A stretch of DNA of 64,000 nt from Promethearchaeia archaeon (GTDB taxonomy: Archaea > Asgardarchaeota > Lokiarchaeia > Sigyniarchaeales > SOKP01). This document shows, in pieces, positions 1-6,625 of the stretch (within the stretch, counting starts at the first letter, position 1; every line of letters begins with the position of its first letter). A program made the position numbers and the translations under genes. The stretch is from NCBI GenBank assembly GCA_029856155.1, contig JAHQWL010000102.1, forward strand, positions 1 to 64,000. The letters are read 5' to 3'. The notes beneath the pieces are model-generated. The model was not told where the DNA came from, made no database searches, and saw only the letters and a program-made list of their open reading frames with translations.

Positions 1-108
1 CTATTCCAAATATACTTTTTGCACATGGTTACAAAAATACAAAAACTACTTTGATCCTTGTTGTTGGTGAGGAGGTTTTTCTTTTAAATCTAATTTTTTC
101 TCATTTGA

Positions 109-1629
109 TTACTTTTTTCCCTTAATGTCAACATTTAAATCTTCTAATTCTTCCTTATACGGTTTCACAGGCTTTAAGTAATCAATTGGAGTATCACACA
201 CCCAACATACATTTTCTAAATTGGTTAACGCTCTCGCACAGTTTTCACAATAAATCGCACCACACTCACAAATATATGTGAATCTTAACACTGCACCCCG
301 ACAGATTAAGCAAATTTTAGTTTCTTTGGAAATTGCCACTTTTTCTTCAGTCATAAAAGCAGGCAACATAGTCCGTTTCTCAAGAATTTCCTCAATATGT
401 TCGTTTAAATGAGCCAATTTTATACGCTCATCCATTGGTGCCCCCATCTCCTTTAATTTTTCCCATAAATCTGATTGCTTAATTAATTTAGATTGTTCAT
501 TTGCAATCCTCTCTATTAATTCTTTATACCCAAATCTTTCAGATATTTTTTGAGCTTGAGTTAAAAATCTTCTAGCTTTCTTTAGATCAGAAGTTAATAA
601 AGAAAGTTTTGCCTGTAAAAGGTAAGTTTCGGCTAAAATTGCATACAAATGCTGACGTTCAGCAAGATTCAATAATTCTTGAATATATGGCTGGATCTCA
701 TCTAATATTTCTGGATCATTAGTTATCCGAAGTTCAATTAAAAATAAATCGCACAAATTTATAATGGATTCATACCGTTGTTCATAAGCTATGGTATTGT
801 CCATAGCCAATTCTTTAAAAATATCTTCCGATTTAATACGATCTCTTGCTCGCAGACTTGATTTTAATAATAAAGCATTGGTATACTGATACAACATGTA
901 TGTCCTTTTATTATCAGATTTCTCTTTAAGTTCGCACAACTGATCAAGGTAAACTTTTGCTTCTTTAATATTTCCCTTTTTAATCAAGATATGAATTAAG
1001 GTACCTAATGGATATGACAACAGAGGTCCATGATTAACCTTAACAGCTTCCTTAGCATACATTATTGCTTTATCATATTCTTTCATCCGAATATATTTGT
1101 CAGCAATATTATTAAGACTAGCAGAAATCAATTCTTTATTACTTGTATCTTTAGCAAGTTCATAAGCTTTTTTATTTAGTTCTAGGGAAGGTTGAATTTC
1201 TCCTTTAAAATAATGATTATTAGCTTTTATCCTTACCAAAAAAGATTCTCTTTCTCTTAAATCTATTCTAAATCTTTCTTTAATTATTTTAAATAGATCT
1301 TCTGCTTGTTTAACTATATTTTCACTCTGACTTATATTTCCCATCATAGAATGTGCATATGCTTTAATAGTTAAAGCATCAAAGGATGTAAGTAAATCTC
1401 CTTGTTTTTGACTTTCTTGAAAAATATCATCAGCGCTCTTAATGGCATCCAAAAAGTTTCCTGATTTATATAATAGATAAGCTTTAAGAAGTTTACATGA
1501 GAGCAGTTCCTGAGCTTTTAAGTTATCCCTTTTCTCTAATTCCAAAACGATTTGGAAAGCCTTCTTAATTTCACCTTGATCCATTAGTTGTTTTGCTTGC
1601 TTTAATTCTATAAGTTCAGAACGAGACAT
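109..1629 (-). CDS. TPR-repeat protein with C-terminal RING-like zinc cluster
   Basis: 506 residues. Most of the protein (about 1-400) is helical and repetitive with tetratricopeptide-like pairs (for example the stretches around ISASLNNIADKYIRMKEYDKA and ARRFLTQAQKISERFG), so it is probably a soluble protein-protein interaction scaffold. The last ~65 residues hold eight cysteines in the order C-x2-C, C-x-C, C-x2-C, C-x2-C (CLIC, CEC, CENC, CWVC), the spacing of a treble-clef/RING-like cross-brace. No signal peptide or membrane segment. The ATG at 1629 is the first methionine of the frame. Known: RING-like domains in Asgard archaea occur beside ubiquitin-like systems. Inference: an adaptor or E3-like factor, but there is no E1 or ubiquitin next to it; the nearest ubiquitin-system-like gene is the JAMM protein about 4 kb away. 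The zinc cluster could equally be a plain structural zinc ribbon. Confidence 0.85.
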   Translation of the reverse strand: MSRSELIELKQAKQLMDQGEIKKAFQIVLELEKRDNLKAQELLSCKLLKAYLLYKSGNFLDAIKSADDIFQESQKQGDLLTSFDALTIKAYAHSMMGNISQSENIVKQAEDLFKIIKERFRIDLRERESFLVRIKANNHYFKGEIQPSLELNKKAYELAKDTSNKELISASLNNIADKYIRMKEYDKAIMYAKEAVKVNHGPLLSYPLGTLIHILIKKGNIKEAKVYLDQLCELKEKSDNKRTYMLYQYTNALLLKSSLRARDRIKSEDIFKELAMDNTIAYEQRYESIINLCDLFLIELRITNDPEILDEIQPYIQELLNLAERQHLYAILAETYLLQAKLSLLTSDLKKARRFLTQAQKISERFGYKELIERIANEQSKLIKQSDLWEKLKEMGAPMDERIKLAHLNEHIEEILEKRTMLPAFMTEEKVAISKETKICLICRGAVLRFTYICECGAIYCENCARALTNLENVCWVCDTPIDYLKPVKPYKEELEDLNVDIKGKK

Positions 1630-1800
1630 CTTTTTGATAAATTTGATAGTTTTATTCTATTTTGGATCTATTTACTATTATAAGCTAATAGCTATTTTAA
1701 ATATAATGCAAAAATCCAAATTTCTATGTGTCTTTAAAATAAGATAATTATATGTTAGTAAAATAAAATTAAAAAAAGAATAAGAAAAAAAATTGATTAA

Positions 1801-1887
1801 TTATAGGTCTTTCAATCCAAATCTGTATCTTTTTGGATGAGAAACAAAATCTCCGAGTGTTGCATCCATACCTTTTTTATTTGACAT
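1801..1887 (-). CDS. 28-residue peptide, copy A of a paralogous pair
   Basis: Short reading frame starting MSNKKGM and ending FGLKDL-stop. It is preceded by a clear Shine-Dalgarno GAGGT about 9 bases before the ATG, followed by a T-rich tail on the minus strand, and driven by its own promoter-like element (1935-1973). Copy B at 2175-2261 has the same length and 20 of 28 identical residues, with differences scattered rather than clustered. That is what one expects of two selected coding copies and not of chance. Charged, lysine-rich, no cysteine, no membrane segment. Function unknown to me; it could be a signalling peptide, a precursor peptide or a small regulator. No modification enzyme lies beside it. 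Confidence 0.7.
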   Translation of the reverse strand: MSNKKGMDATLGDFVSHPKRYRFGLKDL

Positions 1888-1934
1888 TTTTTTTTACCTC
1901 TGTGTTTTCTTATACTTATAATATAGATTTGATT

Positions 1935-1973
1935 CAATATATAGTTTTTATTGCGGAACTTTGAGTGAAGTTC
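1935..1973 (-). promoter_or_regulatory. Promoter of peptide A: TATA-like box plus 18-bp operator-like palindrome
   Basis: On the minus strand an imperfect palindrome GAACTTCACTCAAAGTTC (1956-1973) is followed after a short A-rich spacer by AAAAACTATATATTG, a good archaeal TATA box (1935-1944), then a leader ending in the GAGGT ribosome site. The same arrangement, nearly base for base, lies at 2431-2469. Confidence 0.6.
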
Positions 1974-2174
1974 GAATTTAAAGGAATGTTATGAAACAAA
2001 ATTAGATAGTTTTTTTTTCTGAATAGATTCAGGGCTAATGACAAATTTTATTCAATAATTAAATCAATTATTAAAGATTTAAGAGAAACTATGTTTGTTT
2101 CTATTTTTAATATAAGTAAAATGAATAAAAATCATAAATAAAAAGAAGAAAAAATAAGAAAAAAAACTAATTAA

Positions 2175-2261
2175 TTATAGGTCTTTCCATCCAAAGGAGT
2201 ATTTCTTTGGATTTGAAAGATAATCCGAAAGGGTTGCTTTCATACCTTTTTTATTTGACAT
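2175..2261 (-). CDS. 28-residue peptide, copy B of the paralogous pair
   Basis: Paralogue of the peptide at 1801-1887: identical first seven residues (MSNKKGM), shared ATL at 9-11, shared S-x-P-K at 16-19, shared end FG-x-KDL. Ribosome site GAGGT sits upstream of the ATG. It has no palindrome of its own and lies 44 bases downstream of the 25-residue frame at 2306-2383, so the two are probably co-transcribed from the promoter at 2431-2469. The leader AAGAAAACAAAGAGGT is repeated before both genes. Downstream, a T-rich tract on the minus strand (about 2105-2170) resembles the one after copy A and probably ends the transcript. Function unknown. Confidence 0.68.
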   Translation of the reverse strand: MSNKKGMKATLSDYLSNPKKYSFGWKDL

Positions 2262-2305
2262 TTTTTTTACCTCTTTGTTTTCTTAATATTATAAAAATTA
2301 TTTGA

Positions 2306-2383
2306 TTAATCTCGAATGATGTCTTGAGAAACAATGACATCATTCCTTATCTTGATAATTCGAGTCTGATTTATTTTTTTCAT
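2306..2383 (-). CDS. 25-residue basic peptide, first gene of the small-peptide operon
   Basis: Reading frame beginning MKKINQTRIIK and ending SQDIIRD-stop. It follows a strong ribosome site (AAAGAGGTTAAAA) and the well-formed promoter at 2431-2469. It does not resemble the 28-residue pair, so it may be a different peptide under the same control or a translated leader. Support is the promoter, ribosome site and spacing only; there is no paralogue in the window to test coding selection. Confidence 0.45.
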   Translation of the reverse strand: MKKINQTRIIKIRNDVIVSQDIIRD

Positions 2384-2430
2384 TTTTTTTTTAACCTCTT
2401 TGTTTTCTTAATTATAATACAGATAAACAT

Positions 2431-2469
2431 TATTATATAGTTTTTATTACGGAACTTCGTGCGAAGTTC
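2431..2469 (-). promoter_or_regulatory. Promoter of the peptide operon with perfect 18-bp palindrome
   Basis: GAACTTCGTGCGAAGTTC at 2452-2469 is a perfect inverted repeat with 8-bp arms and a 2-base centre. On the minus strand it is followed by AAAAACTATATAATA (TATA-like, about 2431-2445). It also sits about 80 bases in front of the divergent winged-helix gene at 2550, so a dimeric regulator bound here could influence both directions. Confidence 0.6.
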
Positions 2470-2549
2470 GAATATTTAAGAAATAATTTAAATAGTAAAA
2501 AAACATATCTATAAATAATTAAAGAATTTAATTAAGGATCTCTTAAGCT

Positions 2550-4445
2550 ATGAGTGTAATTAATTATCCTCCAGAGGAGATATATAAAACTCCAAAATTT
2601 GGAAAAAGAAATTTTGAACATATTATTCTCTGGATGTTATCTAATAATGATGAATGTCAGTGGTCAGATTTCACTGAAAAACCACTTGAGCTTAGTTTAT
2701 CTACCTTATCTAAGTATCTGTCAATGTTAAAAGGTAGGGGTTATGTTGATAATTATGCTCGAGGGCATTATAAGATAACTCCAGAAGGTCAAAAGAGATT
2801 TCATGAAGTCTCTGGAGTTCTTAGGAAGAAGAGGAAATTAAATTATCCTCCTGATGTTATTAAAAGAAGAAGAAATTACGATCATTGGATTCTTTGGATG
2901 GTATATAACAATGATTATTTGAAATGGTCCAATTTTCTTGAAGAACCACTTTCTATAAATCAATCATCCTTATCAAAAAATATGAATTTGTTAATGGATA
3001 AGAGATTTGTAATAAAAGAGAATAAGAGGTATAGAATCACTCAATCAGGTAAAATGGAATATTCAAGAATGTTACAAAACTACGATTTAGATAGACAATC
3101 AATTTTAGACGATGAAACCAAACGAATTGAGGAGATTACTAAAAAAACTGTCAACTTTTTTGAAAATTATGATATTAAAAATGAAGATATTCAATTTAGG
3201 TTTCTCAACAATGTTTTAAGATTAGATTATACAAGAGTGAAAGCTATGTTAAGAGATGAGGAAGAATTTAACAAGATTTTACTTTTTCTTTCAATTAATC
3301 ATCCAGATCAATATCCTAATAGTATTTCTATGGAGGATTTTTCAAATACATACGGAATTAAGAAGTCAAAATTAGAGTATTATATAGATGAAATTGTCGA
3401 AAATCAGATATATCCAATAAAATTTTTCAAATTAGTTATGTCTCCAGATGAATATTATTATTTCCAGGAAAACGAAAGATTAGAGATTATGCTTCGGGCT
3501 ATAACAGAAGATTATATAACAAAATATACGTATTTAGGTAAGTTATTTTCAAGGACACTAGATTTACGAGCAATACTTAATAATATCTTAGATGATATAT
3601 GTGGACTATTATTTAATGAATATTTTAGAGAAACATTAACTGAATTTTTACATCAATATATTAATTACTTAGCTTATAAAATTGAAGCGAAAGTTGAATT
3701 GAGAGAACGATATGAAAAATTAGAAGGAATAATCTGGCGGGATATGATTGATTTATTTCAATCTCAGAGTTCTGGAGGTTTAAAAAACCAATATAATGAA
3801 AAAATTAGAGAGATTGATAAAGATCTTGAGTCTAATCCGGATAATATCGATTTATACAACACTAAAATATCAATTTTGCTCTATTATGCTCAATTTGATG
3901 ATGCACTGAAATTATTAGAAGAGATGTTAGAGATATTCCAAGAAAATGAGATTGACATTAAGATGAAAAAAGCATCAGTTTTTAGAAGAATGCGAGAAAT
4001 AGAGAGTGGTTTAGATATAATTAATGAATTACTTGAAAAATATCCGGAAAATAATGATCTTCTAAATTATAAAGTCTATTGGCTGCAATTTTTAAATAGA
4101 AAAGAAGAAGCATTACAATTAATCCAAGATTTAGTTGATAAAGTTCCTGATAACGGAACATACCATGATACGTATGGAGAAATTTTAATGTATTACGAAG
4201 AGTATGAACAAGCTATAGAAAAATTCTTGAAAGCAATTGAAGTGGCTAAAGATGAGTGGTATATAAATCAAACTTACATAAAGTTAGGAATTTGTTATAA
4301 AATGCTTGAAAATTATGATTTAGCACTTAAAAATCTTAAAAAAGGGAGAGAATTAACAAGAAAAAGCTCCACTGACGATGATACTAAGGAAAAATGGCTT
4401 ACAATTGTCGATCTTTTTATTAATGAAATAAATGAATTTCTCTAA
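2550..4445 (+). CDS. Double winged-helix / TPR transcriptional regulator
   Basis: 631 residues. Residues ~1-90 and ~91-180 are two copies of the same winged-helix-like module: both open with NYPP, contain a (I/W)ILWM-x-(S/Y)NND core, then a SLSK recognition-helix region and a wing ending in a KITPEG / RITQSG turn. A central helical part (~190-400) has no motif I recognise. The C-terminal ~230 residues are TPR-like (NPDNIDLYNTKISILLYYAQ, YEEYEQAIEKFLKAIEVAKD). No membrane segment. Likely a cytoplasmic DNA-binding regulator that reads a protein or peptide through its TPR part. It is transcribed divergently from the small-peptide operon, with the palindrome in the shared upstream region. That makes it a candidate regulator of those peptides, by position only. 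Confidence 0.8.
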   Translation: MSVINYPPEEIYKTPKFGKRNFEHIILWMLSNNDECQWSDFTEKPLELSLSTLSKYLSMLKGRGYVDNYARGHYKITPEGQKRFHEVSGVLRKKRKLNYPPDVIKRRRNYDHWILWMVYNNDYLKWSNFLEEPLSINQSSLSKNMNLLMDKRFVIKENKRYRITQSGKMEYSRMLQNYDLDRQSILDDETKRIEEITKKTVNFFENYDIKNEDIQFRFLNNVLRLDYTRVKAMLRDEEEFNKILLFLSINHPDQYPNSISMEDFSNTYGIKKSKLEYYIDEIVENQIYPIKFFKLVMSPDEYYYFQENERLEIMLRAITEDYITKYTYLGKLFSRTLDLRAILNNILDDICGLLFNEYFRETLTEFLHQYINYLAYKIEAKVELRERYEKLEGIIWRDMIDLFQSQSSGGLKNQYNEKIREIDKDLESNPDNIDLYNTKISILLYYAQFDDALKLLEEMLEIFQENEIDIKMKKASVFRRMREIESGLDIINELLEKYPENNDLLNYKVYWLQFLNRKEEALQLIQDLVDKVPDNGTYHDTYGEILMYYEEYEQAIEKFLKAIEVAKDEWYINQTYIKLGICYKMLENYDLALKNLKKGRELTRKSSTDDDTKEKWLTIVDLFINEINEFL

Positions 4446-4583
4446 ATTTAAGGATAAATAAGTAAGTCTTAACATTATGATCTTTAATGTATAAACCTTT
4501 TTAGACTAAAATATAAATAATGTAATATAGATTGTATTATTAAAAATATACGTATTAAATGAATAATTTAGATAAGAATTCTA

Positions 4584-4988
4584 ATGGATGAATTGAGAAG
4601 TAAGCGATATCAGGATAAGATCCAGCATATATTTGATTATATGCAAGAGCTTCCATTAAAACCGAAAAATGAACTTGAAAAACGTGGAATTTTTTATTCT
4701 CTTCAAACGTCCATTGAAGCTATGGTAGATTTAATAGCAATGCTTGTAAAAGATTTAGGGATTCAAGTAAAAGATGATAACAGAAATATTTCTGAAATAG
4801 TACAAAAAAGAAACTTAAAACACGAATTGGGAGAGAAATTAAAAAAAGCCAATGGTTTAAGAAATATAATTGTTCACCGCTATAATGAAATTGATGAAAA
4901 ATTAATATTAGATTCTGTAAAAGACGTTAAAGATCTCTTAGTACGTTGGATTGAAATTATTGAGGAATGCATAAATGAAATTAAATGA
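4584..4988 (+). CDS. hepT: HEPN-domain toxin, HepT family
   Basis: 134 residues, all-helical HEPN fold, usual length for HepT/DUF86. The RNase signature R-x4-H-x-Y is present as RNIIVHRY (R93, H98, Y100). Known: in type VII toxin-antitoxin modules HepT is an RNA-cleaving dimer that the partner nucleotidyltransferase inactivates by adding AMP to the tyrosine of this motif. The partner follows directly with a 14-base overlap, which supports translational coupling. The ATG at 4584 begins a compact reading frame with no strong Shine-Dalgarno. The antitoxin residue and catalytic residues are intact, so the module is probably functional. Confidence 0.85.
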   Translation: MDELRSKRYQDKIQHIFDYMQELPLKPKNELEKRGIFYSLQTSIEAMVDLIAMLVKDLGIQVKDDNRNISEIVQKRNLKHELGEKLKKANGLRNIIVHRYNEIDEKLILDSVKDVKDLLVRWIEIIEECINEIK

Positions 4989-5373
4989 ACTTAGACAAAT
5001 AAGAGAAGATTTAAATTTTTTAGAGGAGAAATATGACGTAATAGTTTATGGATCCTATGTGGAGGGATCAATGCGCCCAAATTCAGATATTGATATATCT
5101 ATACTTTCATACGAGACAAAGAATGGTGAAAATATTGAAATACTAAAAAAATTTTTAGGAAAGTTTCCTCTGAAGTATGATATCAGAATTTTTGAATTGT
5201 TTCCTATATATATTCAAATTTCGATTATTGAAAATTATCAAGTTATTTTTGGAGATCCTCTTGAAATATCAGAATATTTTTATTCATTTAGAAAAATGTG
5301 GGATGATTGTAAATACCGTATCTTTTCTAACCAATTTTCAAGCTACAGCGAACGTCTATCTTTAATAAAATAA
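4975..5373 (+). CDS. mntA: MntA-type minimal nucleotidyltransferase (antitoxin)
   Basis: 132 residues. The polymerase-beta-type signature is present: GSY at 26-28 followed by SDIDISIL with D38 and D40, and a third acidic residue near D69 (YDIRIFE). This matches minimal nucleotidyltransferases that AMPylate HepT. It overlaps the end of hepT by 14 bases, the usual order HEPN then NTase. The C-terminal ~40 residues are helical. No other function is suggested by context. Confidence 0.85.
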   Translation: MKLNELRQIREDLNFLEEKYDVIVYGSYVEGSMRPNSDIDISILSYETKNGENIEILKKFLGKFPLKYDIRIFELFPIYIQISIIENYQVIFGDPLEISEYFYSFRKMWDDCKYRIFSNQFSSYSERLSLIK

Positions 5374-5524
5374 AGAATTGAACTATTTCTAGAAGTTAAA
5401 CTTTAAAATTTCTATTTAGTTCTTCTTTTAAAAACTCTATTTCACTATCTTTTTCAATCAATATTGATATGATATGTTTCCAAAATAGAAAAAATTCTTT
5501 TAAAATCGAATTTTTATCTTTGTA

Positions 5525-6190
5525 ATGATTAAAGAAATTGAGCTGCAATATCAAAATATAATAGAACATTTTCCTAACACAGTAACTATTGAAAATGAAA
5601 TTACTCACATTAAAATTGAATTAATTAAGGGAATTATTTTAGAAATTGATTATTCTAAATATCCTAAAAAACCAAAAGTTAAGCTTATTAACCAAACAGG
5701 GAAAGTATATAAAAAATTAAGTAATGACATCACTTCTTTAAAAAATTGGAAAATAGATAAGACTAAGTCTATTTTAAAGGTTATTAATGAAATTATTTTT
5801 ATTTTAAAGGATCTTCAATCAAATATAGTAAAAATAAAAAGGGAGTTACTAATTGGATTTTTAGCGTTATGTCGGGCGCATCATCCAAAAGAATTTTTAG
5901 GAATCCTTAAAATGGATAAAAATGTATTTACTGAATTTATTTTACCACCAGGTGCAATCACTTCGAAACATTCAGGAGTATTCTTTCCAAGTAGACTCCC
6001 AACAAATCGATATTATCAAGGAACTATTCATTCACATCCATCTGGAAATTTACATCCTTCTCTACAAGATTTAAATAGTATATTTAAAGGGAATAGATTT
6101 CACTTTATTGTAGGTTTTCCATATAATTTATACAATATTAAATGTTACGATAAAAATGGTACAGAACTTCAATTTAAAGTGATTAGCTAA
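5525..6190 (+). CDS. E2/RWD-like domain fused to JAMM/MPN metalloprotease
   Basis: 221 residues. Residues ~100-221 form a JAMM domain with all expected ligands: E123, H169-S170-H171, then seven residues, S179-x2-D182 (GTIHSHPSGNLHPSLQDLN). This is the zinc isopeptidase signature of Rpn11/CSN5/AMSH and bacterial RadC/JAB relatives. Residues ~1-95 resemble an E2/RWD-like fold: alternating strands, a YPKKPKVKL segment at 46-54, then an SLKNW turn and a long helix. They contain no cysteine, so this part cannot act as a charging E2 and is more likely a UEV/RWD-type binding domain. Inference: removes a ubiquitin-like tag from proteins. Shine-Dalgarno is absent at the ATG. It follows hepT-mntA after 150 bases and may be independent of it. 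Confidence 0.85.
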   Translation: MIKEIELQYQNIIEHFPNTVTIENEITHIKIELIKGIILEIDYSKYPKKPKVKLINQTGKVYKKLSNDITSLKNWKIDKTKSILKVINEIIFILKDLQSNIVKIKRELLIGFLALCRAHHPKEFLGILKMDKNVFTEFILPPGAITSKHSGVFFPSRLPTNRYYQGTIHSHPSGNLHPSLQDLNSIFKGNRFHFIVGFPYNLYNIKCYDKNGTELQFKVIS

Positions 6191-6289
6191 TATTCAATTA
6201 CTTCTTCAAAATTAAATTTATATTAAATTCATAAATTTTAACTTAACCACTTAGGATTTATAATAATTTGCATTTTTAAATATACCTCC

Positions 6290-6372
6290 TACATTCTATC
6301 TGCAAGTATTGAAATTATGTTATTCCCAAATCCGCCAAAATTACATGTTATCCCTGTTTCTGATCTTATTTT
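6290..6372 (-). pseudogene. Remnant of a thiolase C-terminus
   Basis: On the minus strand 26 codons read SETGITCNFGGFGNN... and end at a TAG, matching the C-terminus of the thiolase at 8608-9831 (ETGITCNFGGFGNNILSI). An in-frame TAA lies immediately upstream at 6373-6375 and the rest of the gene is missing. It looks like the tail of a second thiolase gene left by a deletion or rearrangement. The remaining 6373-6625 shows no gene; only the ribosome site (GGAG near 6613) of the following kinase is recognisable. Confidence 0.75.
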
Positions 6373-6625
6373 TTAAACCTTTACATTTTGTTTTTTTCTC
6401 TTTTCTTGTCAGTTTTATCTGCGGGAAAGATATCTCAAAATATCGTAAGAATAGAATAAAATAAATGATCCAAAAATTTATTTTTATTGAATATAAAATT
6501 AAACATTTTAATTTATTCTCGTTATTTTTAGGGTATATTTATTTAAAATCGATCAATATCAAGCTATTCAAAAAAAGTAAAAGTTAATATGATCTTATTT
6601 TGAATATTTTTTTGGAGATTAAATT

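Noticed and set aside
1..123. Open plus-strand frame entering from the left edge (about 40 codons)
   Set aside because: Overlaps the end of the minus-strand gene at 109 and shows no recognisable domain; too short to judge.
1801..2383. Calling the small peptides RiPP precursors
   Set aside because: No modifying enzyme, protease or dedicated transporter is adjacent; the radical SAM gene is 9 kb away.
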